25,584 nucleotides of DNA from JBJEQG01 sp051881635 (GCA_051881635.1 JBJEQG010000023.1:1-25584); one strand, 5' to 3'. Positions 6,538-14,185 are shown, counted from the first letter of the stretch. Numbers and translations: made by a program. Notes: generated by a model from the letters alone, not told the origin.

Positions 6538-8799
6538 TTATTCTATTTGGTTATTTTGGTTAAAAGTAACCGTAACAACCGTATATTTTTCAACGACCGT
6601 TCCAACAGCAATATCCTGTGCACTTGCATATGCAATACCCTCCGCCTGTAAAGAACCCGTAATACACAAGTTCAGGTGATTTTCCGATGCCAATGTATTT
6701 GCTTCTGTCATTGTCAGCCCCGTAAAATTGGGAACGGTTGTTTTTTCTTCATCACTGCTGCTATCTGTATAGAGAATAATCGTACCGTCTTTCGGAATTG
6801 TTGAACCATAGGACGGGTTTTGGTCGATAACTTTTTCACCGTTACCTACAACAACGAATTTCAGTCCGTCATTATGAACCATTGTTTCCGCTTCTTCCAA
6901 AGAATAGCCTGTATAGAATCCCGCCATTGTATCCAACTTATCCATTTCGTCCTGTGTATATTGCTTTTCGATACCCAAATATGGCAGAACTTCGCTCATG
7001 ATATTGCGGAAACAAGGTCCTGCAACGGCAGAACCGTAATAGCTGTCACCTGTCGGTGTATCAAAAAATACAAGCATTGCAACCTGTGCATCATCAGCGG
7101 GAGCAATACCGCAATAGGAGGCAATATAATCCTTTTCGCCGTCACCGTTGCTGTCACGCTTTGCCTCAGATGTACCTGTTTTTCCGCCGATACGATAACC
7201 TGCAACATAACCGTTAGTCGCACCGCCGTCAATGGCATTTTGCTGCAACATACCGCAAATTTGCTCGGCAACTTCGGAAGAAATAACCTGACGCTTAACG
7301 GTCGGCTCTGTTGTTTTGATAACATTACCCTCAGCATCTACAACCTGTGATACCATATAAGGCTGCATAAGATTGCCGCCGTTGGCAATCGCCGCACAAG
7401 CCGTAATCATTTGGATTGGTGTAATCGCAAAGTTCTGACCGAAAGATGCAACCGCAAGGTCTGATAAATCCATTTTTTCAACACCGTCATGTGTAAAGAA
7501 TATATCGCTGCTTTCGCCCGGCAAGTCAATACCGGTTTTTTCTGAGAAACCGAATGCCGCATAATATTGATAAAACTTTGTTGTACCTAACATATTGCCC
7601 ATTTGCATAAATGCCGGGTTACATGAATTGCACAAAGCCTGCTCCAAAGTTTGTGTGCCGTGACCGCTGTGGTAATGGCAGCTAATTGCTCCCGAACCCT
7701 CAAACGGCACATAAGAACCCGAACAGGTAAAGCGTGTATCGTCATCAATCAAACCTTCGGACAAAACCGCCGATGCCGTTACCATTTTAAATACGGAACC
7801 GGGGTAATAGGTATCGCTGACTGCTTTGTTTCTCCACTGTTTGGCAAGAGCCGCATATTCCGCCTCTGCTTTTTTATCCTCGTCCTTAATTTTATCAATC
7901 TCTTTCAATGCCTCTTTGTCGGCAATAACATACGGTTCATTCGGGTTATATGAACCCTCACACGCCAAACCGATAATCGCACCCGTCTTAACATTCATCA
8001 TAATGGCACAGCCACGATTAGCAACCTTATTTTCTACAATCGCCTGACGCACATATTTTTCCATAATACTTTGGATTGTGCTGTCAATTGTCAAAACAAG
8101 ATTATAACCATCAACTGCATCAACCTTTTCCTCATATTGGAAAGCCATTTCCGTACCGGCCGCATCTTTGGCAGTAACCAAACGCCCGTTCGTACCCGTC
8201 AAAACATCGTTATACTGATATTCGATACCCGACAAACCCTGACCGTCCGAACCCGTAAAGCCTAAAACATCGGCGGCAAAATTATCGTATGTATAGTATC
8301 TTTCGTAATCTTCCAAAGTATCTATAACCTGTGAGGACAACGCAATTTTTTTATCTTCATGCCCTTTTTTTATAAATTCCAAAACCTTATCCCGTGTATC
8401 AGTGCTTACACGGCGTTTGATAACAACATAATAGGAGTTCTCACGCTGTGTTTTTTCATAAAGATTGTCATAATCCAATTCCAAAAGTTCGGATAAACCC
8501 TTGGCTACATATTCCCTTTGTGCATCGGTTTTGAAATAAGCCGGAGCTAAAACAATCTGCCAAACGGAAACGCTCTGTGCCAAAATCTGTCCCGTTGAAT
8601 CATAAATACTGCCTCTTTTGGCGGATATGGTCGTATCTCTCAACTGCTGACTGACGGCTCTTTTCTGCAAATCCTCCGCTTCAACCGTTTGGAGTATAAA
8701 AAGACGAGCCGATACCGTTCCAAAGCCTGCAATCAAAATTACAAGCAAAACAATAATCGCCCGCCGCCATTGCTTTGCCGCCACGCCTCTTTTTGCCAT
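6538..8799 (-). CDS. Class B penicillin-binding protein with two PASTA domains (FtsI/PbpB/SpoVD type)
   Basis: Septal D,D-transpeptidase that cross-links new peptidoglycan. The 753-residue protein has an N-terminal signal anchor (about 13-33), a dimerisation domain that opens with AKRGSIYDSTGQILA, and a transpeptidase domain with the catalytic triad of motifs S335-V-F-K338, S392-C-N394 and K540-T-G542. Two PASTA repeats follow (about 620-680 and 685-750), which in other Firmicutes bind wall or fold against the catalytic domain. The start at 8799 follows AAAGGGGTTATTTT; the frame stays open 13 codons upstream without a better site. PbpB (division) and SpoVD (spore cortex) are close relatives. 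As the only PBP in this cluster, a division role is likely, with a sporulation role possible. No defects in the active site are seen. Confidence 0.94.
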   Translation of the reverse strand: MAKRGVAAKQWRRAIIVLLVILIAGFGTVSARLFILQTVEAEDLQKRAVSQQLRDTTISAKRGSIYDSTGQILAQSVSVWQIVLAPAYFKTDAQREYVAKGLSELLELDYDNLYEKTQRENSYYVVIKRRVSTDTRDKVLEFIKKGHEDKKIALSSQVIDTLEDYERYYTYDNFAADVLGFTGSDGQGLSGIEYQYNDVLTGTNGRLVTAKDAAGTEMAFQYEEKVDAVDGYNLVLTIDSTIQSIMEKYVRQAIVENKVANRGCAIMMNVKTGAIIGLACEGSYNPNEPYVIADKEALKEIDKIKDEDKKAEAEYAALAKQWRNKAVSDTYYPGSVFKMVTASAVLSEGLIDDDTRFTCSGSYVPFEGSGAISCHYHSGHGTQTLEQALCNSCNPAFMQMGNMLGTTKFYQYYAAFGFSEKTGIDLPGESSDIFFTHDGVEKMDLSDLAVASFGQNFAITPIQMITACAAIANGGNLMQPYMVSQVVDAEGNVIKTTEPTVKRQVISSEVAEQICGMLQQNAIDGGATNGYVAGYRIGGKTGTSEAKRDSNGDGEKDYIASYCGIAPADDAQVAMLVFFDTPTGDSYYGSAVAGPCFRNIMSEVLPYLGIEKQYTQDEMDKLDTMAGFYTGYSLEEAETMVHNDGLKFVVVGNGEKVIDQNPSYGSTIPKDGTIILYTDSSSDEEKTTVPNFTGLTMTEANTLASENHLNLCITGSLQAEGIAYASAQDIAVGTVVEKYTVVTVTFNQNNQIE

Positions 8800-8828
8800 A
8801 AAATAACCCCTTTCAAGAACACGCCCTG

Positions 8829-8848
8829 TCAATATCAATAGATATTGA
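8829..8848. promoter_or_regulatory. Inverted repeat upstream of the PBP gene
   Basis: A perfect 8-bp inverted repeat (TCAATATC and GATATTGA) around a 4-base centre, 29 bases upstream of the chosen PBP start. It is followed on the plus strand by seven T, but no plus-strand gene is there to terminate. An operator or a leader hairpin is possible. No regulator is recognised. Confidence 0.4.
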
Positions 8849-8915
8849 TTTTTTTAACAAACTATGCTTACTGAACATAACCTCAGATTTTCCAAGTTGT
8901 TTTATAAATAGAAAT

Positions 8916-8956
8916 GAGGCTGTAACATAAGGAAAATTTCCTTTTGCCGCAACCTC
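8916..8956 (-). terminator. Long imperfect hairpin after ftsL (attenuator or weak terminator)
   Basis: As minus-strand RNA, this folds back on itself over nearly its full length: GAGGUUG at one end pairs with CAGCCUC at the other (one G-U), and the apex is AAGGAAA against UUUUCCUU, with only two mismatches and two more G-U pairs between. AUUUCUAUUUAU follows, a poor U tract. It lies in the 177-base gap between the ftsL-like and PBP genes, so it may partly terminate or process the operon mRNA. Confidence 0.5.
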
Positions 8957-8976
8957 CCCCTAAATACTTATTCGAT

Positions 8977-9489
8977 TTATGACCATAAACCCTTGAAAGC
9001 CTGTGACAAAGCGTCAAGTATATTATTGGATTCATCTTCTGTTACAACATTGCCAACATCACCGTCTGTCAATGTCAAAAAGATTTTTTGGTTTTTTTGA
9101 GTTTTAGTCATACCCAACTTTTCCTCGGCATATTGCTGAATGGTATCCATAGACAATTTACTATCCACAACAACCTGATACTGTGATGCCAAATTTTTTT
9201 GCATGGCAATTTCTTCTTCCGTATCAACCAGCTTGGCATTTAATTCATTCAAACGCACATTGCTCTGTACAATCGTCACCAAAACAACTGTTGCTATAAT
9301 AACCAAAACGCTGACACCGAAAATTAAAAACGGATTATGACGGCGGCGTTGTGTTTTTTCTGCTCTATTGTTGGAAGGCAGACGAATTATGTTGTTTTTC
9401 GATTTTGGATTTTCATTATTTTGTCTGACTTCAACCGCATCTTCAAACAACGAAAAGTCATATGCAGATGAATTTTCATCTCTCATCAC
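8977..9489 (-). CDS. FtsL/DivIC-type septum formation protein
   Basis: Small bitopic division protein that forms a coiled-coil complex with DivIC/FtsB and FtsQ/DivIB at the septum. The 170-residue product has a cytoplasmic tail of about 50 residues with a basic end (EKTQRRRHNP), one membrane helix (about 53-75) and an extracellular heptad region (NVRLNELNAKLVDTEEEIAMQ) followed by KLSMDTIQQYAEEKLGMTK, the short motif usual at the end of FtsL coiled coils. Its position between rsmH and the PBP gene is the classical ftsL slot. FtsL is poorly conserved, so the call rests on topology and place. The start may be the GTG at 9489 (8 bases after GGAGG) or the ATG at 9486 right after it. Confidence 0.85.
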   Translation of the reverse strand: MMRDENSSAYDFSLFEDAVEVRQNNENPKSKNNIIRLPSNNRAEKTQRRRHNPFLIFGVSVLVIIATVVLVTIVQSNVRLNELNAKLVDTEEEIAMQKNLASQYQVVVDSKLSMDTIQQYAEEKLGMTKTQKNQKIFLTLTDGDVGNVVTEDESNNILDALSQAFKGLWS

Positions 9490-9512
9490 AATTTATTCCT
9501 CCCTTTCCCAAA

Positions 9513-10460
9513 TTATAAGCTATAAGGTACAAAATTTGTTTTTTCACATACACGCAGTCTGGCACTGCGACTACGGTTATTTTCCGCCAATTCCTCAGCA
9601 GATGGCTCTATTGCCTTTCGATTGACCAAAACCGCTCTCGGCTTTTTACCGCATACACAAACGGGGAAATCTCTCGGACAGGTACAACCTTCACACCATT
9701 CCCTCATTCTTAATTTAACTGTTCGGTCCTCCAACGAATGGAAAGTAATAACAGCCAACCGTCCTTTTGGTTTCAGGGCATTAAACGCTGCGTCCAAACC
9801 TTCGGACAGACTGTCCATTTCGCCGTTTACGGCAATTCTCAATGCCTGAAAAGTTTTGCGAGCAGGGTGACCGTCACGCCTTGCTTTTGCGGGATAGGCA
9901 TTTTTTACAATTTCCGCAAGCTGTGTTGTTGTTGTAATCGGTGCTTTCTGACGCTCCTGTTCAATCATTCGTGCAATACTCTTGGCAAATTTTTCATCGC
10001 CGTAAACCGTAAGAATACGCACAAGTTCCGAAAAGCTCAATGTATTGACCAAATCGGCAGCTGTCGCACCGGACTTTTTCATTCTCATGTCGAGCGGTGC
10101 TTCCTTATGATAGGAAAAGCCCCTCTCGGCGGTATCGAGCTGATAGGAAGAAACACCCAAATCCATCATAACGCCGTCCAAAGCCTCAATTTGCAAGTCT
10201 TTAAGCACATCGGTTATTTTTGAAAAATTGGATTGATAGACCGTAACACAGGGATTGTCCTTAAACCGTTGCCGTAAAACCTCAATAGCATCAGGGTCCT
10301 GGTCTAAGGAAATAAGGCGTCCCGTGGTCAGTTTTTCAGCGATTGCCGCCGAATGACCGCCACCCCCCGCCGTACCGTCCAAATAAATCCCGTCGGGTTT
10401 GATATTCAGTCCATTTATTGTTTCTGTCAATAAAACAGATTTATGTACAAAATCAATCAT
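9513..10460 (-). CDS. rsmH: RsmH (MraW), 16S rRNA m4C1402 methyltransferase
   Basis: SAM-dependent enzyme that N4-methylates C1402 of 16S rRNA in the ribosomal P site. The 315-residue protein starts with FVHKSVLLTETI and has the SAM-binding loop DGTAGGGGHS, then MDLGVSSYQLD, RGFSY and the closing block VITFHSLEDRTVK. A Cys-rich stretch (CEGCTCPRDFPVCVCGK) near residue 260 is common in Firmicutes RsmH. The start at 10460 follows GATAGGAGTC; the frame opens slightly upstream inside mraZ but without a ribosome binding site. It is 13 bases after mraZ, as in most bacteria. Confidence 0.97.
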   Translation of the reverse strand: MIDFVHKSVLLTETINGLNIKPDGIYLDGTAGGGGHSAAIAEKLTTGRLISLDQDPDAIEVLRQRFKDNPCVTVYQSNFSKITDVLKDLQIEALDGVMMDLGVSSYQLDTAERGFSYHKEAPLDMRMKKSGATAADLVNTLSFSELVRILTVYGDEKFAKSIARMIEQERQKAPITTTTQLAEIVKNAYPAKARRDGHPARKTFQALRIAVNGEMDSLSEGLDAAFNALKPKGRLAVITFHSLEDRTVKLRMREWCEGCTCPRDFPVCVCGKKPRAVLVNRKAIEPSAEELAENNRSRSARLRVCEKTNFVPYSL

Positions 10461-10473
10461 GATAAGACTCCTA

Positions 10474-10893
10474 TCAAAGCCCAAAGGTTTTCATAATATC
10501 CAACACGCTTTTTTGCGTAATGGCGTTGTTGTATTCATTCCATTTGTCAGCGTCCCATATTTCAACATTAGAGCCTGTGCCTATGATGACTACATCTTTT
10601 GACAGGCAGGCATAATCTCTGAGTGTCTGGGGCAGCAAAACACGCCCTTGTTTGTCGGGTTCAAGTTCAGCGGCACCTGAGAATAAAAAACGCTGCAACT
10701 CTATTGTCTGAGCTGCGGGTAACTCCCTCAGCTTTTGACCTAATGCTTCCCAATCAGTTTTGGAACGCACCGTAATGCAGCCGTCAATTCCTTTTGTGGC
10801 GTAAAAAACATTTCCAAGCTCCTCACGCAGCTTGGCGGGCATAATTACACGCCCTTTGGCGTCAATATTATGTTGATAAGTTCCAATCAACAT
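10474..10893 (-). CDS. mraZ: MraZ, transcriptional regulator of the dcw cluster
   Basis: AbrB-fold DNA-binding protein that forms a ring and binds repeats upstream of its own operon. The 139-residue product has the two MraZ half-domains, each with its core motif: DAKGRVIMPAKLREEL near residue 12 and DKQGRVLLPQTLRDYA near residue 83. The start is the ATG at 10893, after TGAGGAAAATGCT. It is the first gene of the dcw operon, and the leader carries three direct repeats that fit MraZ boxes, so autoregulation is likely. Confidence 0.97.
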   Translation of the reverse strand: MLIGTYQHNIDAKGRVIMPAKLREELGNVFYATKGIDGCITVRSKTDWEALGQKLRELPAAQTIELQRFLFSGAAELEPDKQGRVLLPQTLRDYACLSKDVVIIGTGSNVEIWDADKWNEYNNAITQKSVLDIMKTFGL

Positions 10894-10959
10894 AGCATTT
10901 TCCTCATACAGCAAAGCGAAAAAACAAATTTTCCCGTCAAGGTTTTACTTTATTGCACG

Positions 10960-10989
10960 CCATGCTACTTTCCACCACTATTCACCACT
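10960..10989 (-). promoter_or_regulatory. MraZ-box direct repeats (three units, 10-bp period)
   Basis: Minus-strand units AGTGGTGAAT, AGTGGTGGAA and AGTAGCATGG are arranged head to tail with exactly one helical turn each. MraZ proteins are known to bind short G-rich direct repeats (TGGG or GTGG cores) at this period upstream of mraZ. The units lie just downstream of the predicted transcription start, where a bound ring would block or slow transcription. The third unit is degenerate. Confidence 0.8.
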
Positions 10990-10999
10990 CAATGTTCTT

Positions 11000-11028
11000 A
11001 TTATAGTATATACGCACCCAAAATGCAA
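11000..11028 (-). promoter_or_regulatory. Sigma-A promoter of the dcw operon
   Basis: Minus strand: -35 TTGCAT (11028-11023), a 17-base spacer and a perfect -10 TATAAT (11005-11000). It gives a leader of about 100 bases to mraZ, carrying the MraZ-box repeats directly after the start point. Confidence 0.85.
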
Positions 11029-11108
11029 GCACTGTGCTAAATTTTCCTTCTCTATTTTTTGGCAGATTTTTATTAAAAGTTCTGTCCTCAATAGTACAAT
11101 TTTTCCAA

Positions 11109-11127
11109 AGGCAAACAGCGTTTGCCT
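11109..11127. other. Unassigned perfect hairpin between mraZ and spoVAE
   Basis: AGGCAAAC and GTTTGCCT form an 8-bp stem with a 3-base loop. There is no U tract on either strand. It lies between the two divergent genes in the 323-base gap 10894-11216, about 90 bases upstream of spoVAE. The rest of that gap holds the mraZ control region and the spoVAE leader. The hairpin could be an operator or a decayed repeat. Confidence 0.5.
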
Positions 11128-11216
11128 ACTGTTTTATGGTTATTGAATAACTCTAATCATAAATTCTGTTTTTTGGGTAAAAACTATCTGTAAATAAAAA
11201 TATAGAGGTAAATAAC

Positions 11217-11573
11217 ATGAACTTTTTAAATGCGTTTTGGGTTGGCGGTTTAATTTGTGTTATCGCTCAAATTTTAATAGACAAAACAAAGATGACCCCC
11301 GCCCGTATATTGGTTCTTTTTGTTGTTCTTGGTGTTGCTTTGACGGCTGTCGGTCTGTATGAACCGTTAGTCAATTTTGCAGGTGGCGGAGCAACAGTTC
11401 CGATTTCAGGTTTTGGTTACAGCTTGGCAAAAGGCATTGAGGAGGCTGTCAATGAAAATGGCTGGCTTGGCATATTGACGGGCGGTTTCACTTCCTGTTC
11501 TGCCGGTATAGCCGCCGCCATACTGTTTGCCTTTATTGCCTCCCTTTGCGTCAAATCCCACAGCAAAAAATAA
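11217..11573 (+). CDS. spoVAE: Stage V sporulation protein AE (SpoVAE)
   Basis: Inner spore membrane protein of the SpoVA channel, which moves Ca-dipicolinate into the forespore and out at germination. The 118-residue product is very hydrophobic, with about four membrane segments, and matches the small SpoVAE (SpoVAEb) type: MNFLNAFWVGGLICVIAQ at the start, the conserved TKMTPARILV loop, and SGFGYSLAKGIEEAV followed by GILTGGFTSCSAGIAAAI. AGAGG lies upstream at good spacing. It is a single gene here. spoVAC and spoVAD, its usual operon partners, are not next to it and would have to be elsewhere. I could not find a convincing sigma-G or sigma-F promoter. Confidence 0.92.
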   Translation: MNFLNAFWVGGLICVIAQILIDKTKMTPARILVLFVVLGVALTAVGLYEPLVNFAGGGATVPISGFGYSLAKGIEEAVNENGWLGILTGGFTSCSAGIAAAILFAFIASLCVKSHSKK

Positions 11574-11577
11574 ACAA

Positions 11578-11620
11578 AATACAAGGGAAAACCTTATCCG
11601 AAAAGGCTTTCCCTTGTATT
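11578..11620. terminator. Bidirectional terminator between spoVAE and the HEPN/CBS gene
   Basis: A perfect 13-bp outer stem (AATACAAGGGAAA with TTTCCCTTGTATT) and an inner CCTT/AAGG stem. T-rich sequence follows on both strands (GTTTTTAC on plus; TTTGTTTATTTTTT on minus). It lies between two convergent genes and serves both. Confidence 0.9.
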
Positions 11621-11645
11621 GTTTTTACATATTAAATTTTCCTTT

Positions 11646-12356
11646 TTACAGAATATCCCACGGTGTCAACATACCCAAAAGACGACTGTCTTTTTTGCCG
11701 TTCTCGGTAATAAAAACAATCGCCAAACGGCGTGAACGCTCCCGCTTTTTTTCAAACGCCGCCCGTACTTCGGAAATCGTAGCCTCTCGGCTCATAAACA
11801 TAAACTGTTCGTTTTTATGCCTTTCAACAGGCAGCATATCGTAAAAGTCCATAATTTCCGTTTGTTCGTCCAATATCGCATTTCTGTTTTCGACAATATA
11901 TGAAAATACGGTACTGATACTGAATACACCGACCATATTCCCGTTTTCAAAAACAGGAATATGCGAAAAGCCCCTTTGCTCCATGCGTTTCATAACGGAC
12001 AAGGCCTTTTGCGTTAAATTAGCTTTGACAATATCCTCCCACCGTGTCGCAAAATTCAACGCCAACGGTGGTCTTTGCAAATAGTCAACCACGCTTTGAA
12101 GGAAATCTACCATAGCCTGCGACGGTTCAACAATGCTTTCTCCGCCCACATCGGCATGGTGTGCCAAAAGATTGCGGATTTCCCTGCACAAATCCAGCTT
12201 ATCACGAAACGGACGGCCTTCACTGTCATTCATAAAACGCACTACCACACTGCCTTTGACTGCGTCACCGCTGTTGTAATATTTATTTGTTAAAATCTGT
12301 TCCATAGTCTTATAAAGATTAAGGAAAACTTCGGAACGCTCCGTTTCGTCTGCCAT
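11646..12356 (-). CDS. HEPN-like domain fused to a CBS-domain pair
   Basis: Protein of 236 residues with no certain function. Residues about 1-105 are helical and hold R61-NLLA-H66 within REIRNLLAHH, which fits the Rx4H motif of the HEPN superfamily (RNases or nucleotide-binding helical domains). Residues about 110-236 look like two CBS motifs: one with MEQRGFSHIPVFENGNMVGVFS, the second with MSREATISEVRAAF and LAIVFITENG...LLGMLTPWDIL. CBS pairs usually bind adenine nucleotides such as AMP, ATP or c-di-AMP. The ATG at 12356 follows GGGTG; a GTG three codons earlier is part of that site. It lies 28 bases after the ABC-F gene and is probably co-transcribed with it. HEPN assignment rests on one motif and predicted helices; the CBS part is firmer. 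Confidence 0.8.
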   Translation of the reverse strand: MADETERSEVFLNLYKTMEQILTNKYYNSGDAVKGSVVVRFMNDSEGRPFRDKLDLCREIRNLLAHHADVGGESIVEPSQAMVDFLQSVVDYLQRPPLALNFATRWEDIVKANLTQKALSVMKRMEQRGFSHIPVFENGNMVGVFSISTVFSYIVENRNAILDEQTEIMDFYDMLPVERHKNEQFMFMSREATISEVRAAFEKKRERSRRLAIVFITENGKKDSRLLGMLTPWDIL

Positions 12357-12384
12357 ATTTTTCACCCGTCAATCTGTTTTATTT

Positions 12385-14001
12385 TCAATCCATTTTGTCG
12401 GTACGCACCAACTTATTTTCTTCCAGATATTCGTCATAACTTGATGTAATATCCCGAATACCGTCTTTTTGCAATACGATAATACGGGTTGCCACAGTTG
12501 AAATAAACTCATGGTCATGAGATGTAAACAGGATAACACCCTTAAAGTTCTGCAAGCCTTTGTTGACGGCTGTAATGGACTCCAAATCCAAATGGTCTGT
12601 CGGTTGGTCCAAAATCAAAACATTCGCTCCGAACATCATCATGCGGGACAGCATACAACGCACACGCTCACCGCCTGAAAGGACTTTAACGGGTTTGAAA
12701 ACATCATCTCCCGAAAAGAGCATACGCCCCAGAAAACCTCTGAGAAAAGTATCCGTATTATCGTTGCCTGTGACATACTGCCGAATCCAATCAATAATTG
12801 ACAAATCACATTCATCAAAAAAAGCGGAATTGTCTTTCGGAAAATATGATTGCGATGTGCTGACACCCCATTTAAATTTACCTTCATCGGGTTGTGTTTT
12901 TTCCATGAGTATATCAAACAAGGCTGTAATGGCATTTTCGTTTTCGCACAGGAACGCAATTTTATCCGTACGCTCTACACGGAAAGAAACATTATCCAAA
13001 AGTTTCTCGCCGTCAACCGTTTTGGAAATACCCTCAACTGCCAAAACTTCTTTGCCTATTTCCCTATCCATATTAAAACCGACAAATGGATAACGGCGGC
13101 TTGATGCCGGCAATTCCTCAACCGTCAGCTTGTCCAACAGTTTACGGCGTGAGGTTGCCTGTTTTGATTTTGATTTATTGGCAGAAAACCGCTGAATAAA
13201 ACTTTGAAGTTCTTTGATTTTCTCCTCAGTCTTTTTATTCTGCTGTTTAATCATCTGTTGCATCATTTGGCTCGACTCATACCAAAATTCATAGTTACCG
13301 ACATACATTTTTATCTTTGTATAGTCAATATCAACGATATGTGTACAAACCGTATTCAGGAAATGGCGGTCATGGGAAACAACGATAACCGTACCTGCAT
13401 AGTCCAAAAGGAAATCTTCCAACCATGAAATTGCCATAACATCTAAACCGTTAGTCGGTTCGTCCAAAAGGATAATTTCGGGATTGCCGAATAATGCCTG
13501 TGCCAAAAGGACTTTAACTTTTTCATTACCTGTTAAGCCCGACATTTGAACATACAACAGGCTTTCGTCAAGTCCCAAGCCCTGAATGAGCTTTGAGGCA
13601 TCGCTTTCTGCTTCCCAACCGTCCATTTCAGCAAATTCCGCCTCTAACTCTGATGCACGAATACCGTCCTCATCGTTAAAATCTGCCTTTGCATATAAAG
13701 CGTCTTTTTCTTTCATAACATCATACAATTTTTTATTGCCGTAAATAACAGTGTCCAAAACCGTATAATCATCAAAGGCAAAGTGGTCTTGCTTCAAAAC
13801 GGACATTCTTAATTCATCGGGAATGATAACCTCACCTTTGGTCGGCTCTAATTCACCTGACAAAATTTTCAGAAATGTTGATTTTCCCGCACCGTTTGCA
13901 CCGATAACGCCGTAACAGTTACCGGGTGTAAATTTAAGATTAACTTCCGAAAACAAGTTTGTGCCACTGAAATTCAATGCTACATCAGAAACCGTAATCA
14001 T
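12385..14001 (-). CDS. ABC-F family ATPase, YkpA/YbiT type, with degenerate second ATP site
   Basis: Soluble ribosome-associated ABC protein of 538 residues with two nucleotide-binding domains and no membrane part. NBD1 has an intact Walker A (GANGAGKS, 34-41), a Walker B with catalytic Glu181 (LLDEPTNGLD) and switch SHDRHF. The linker has the YkpA-type block IQRFSANKSKSKQATSRRKLLDKL. NBD2 keeps LSGGE (441-445) and SHDHEF, but its Walker A reads CENENAIT (352-359), lacking the P-loop Lys and Gly, and its Walker B ends in LDQPTDHLD with Gln466 in place of Glu. NBD2 therefore probably cannot bind or split ATP normally. The start at 14001 follows GAAAGGAC; an upstream in-frame ATG overlaps that site. 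It leads an operon with the HEPN/CBS gene. Confidence 0.94.
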   Translation of the reverse strand: MITVSDVALNFSGTNLFSEVNLKFTPGNCYGVIGANGAGKSTFLKILSGELEPTKGEVIIPDELRMSVLKQDHFAFDDYTVLDTVIYGNKKLYDVMKEKDALYAKADFNDEDGIRASELEAEFAEMDGWEAESDASKLIQGLGLDESLLYVQMSGLTGNEKVKVLLAQALFGNPEIILLDEPTNGLDVMAISWLEDFLLDYAGTVIVVSHDRHFLNTVCTHIVDIDYTKIKMYVGNYEFWYESSQMMQQMIKQQNKKTEEKIKELQSFIQRFSANKSKSKQATSRRKLLDKLTVEELPASSRRYPFVGFNMDREIGKEVLAVEGISKTVDGEKLLDNVSFRVERTDKIAFLCENENAITALFDILMEKTQPDEGKFKWGVSTSQSYFPKDNSAFFDECDLSIIDWIRQYVTGNDNTDTFLRGFLGRMLFSGDDVFKPVKVLSGGERVRCMLSRMMMFGANVLILDQPTDHLDLESITAVNKGLQNFKGVILFTSHDHEFISTVATRIIVLQKDGIRDITSSYDEYLEENKLVRTDKMD

Positions 14002-14069
14002 AATAAAATTTTGTCCTTTCTCTCTTGTGGTTGTCCACATAATTCCTCATATTTCAATCTTGTGTTTCA

Positions 14070-14098
14070 ATTATATCATGCTTTCCGATTGGTAACAA
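14070..14098 (-). promoter_or_regulatory. Sigma-A promoter of the ABC-F operon
   Basis: Minus strand: -35 TTGTTA (14098-14093), a 17-base spacer and -10 TATAAT (14075-14070) with an extended TGA just before it. Confidence 0.85.
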
Positions 14099-14137
14099 GA
14101 TGATTTTTTCAAACACATCTTAACTTATGGAGCAAAG

Positions 14138-14172
14138 AAAAAAGCCGCATTTTTTTCAAATGCAGCTTTTGG
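14138..14172 (-). terminator. Intrinsic terminator of the small NrdD-like gene
   Basis: A 13-bp stem (14140-14152 with 14158-14170) with a 5-base A-rich loop. The single plus-strand mismatch becomes a G-U pair in minus-strand RNA, and UUUUUUCUUU follows. It sits 16 bases after the stop codon. Confidence 0.9.
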
Positions 14173-14185
14173 AAATCTTTTCACT

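Noticed and set aside
11134..11216. Sporulation sigma-factor promoter for spoVAE (TGAATA and CATAAAT strings)
   Set aside because: The two strings are only about 8 bases apart, too close for a sigma-G promoter, and no sigma-F match is good enough.
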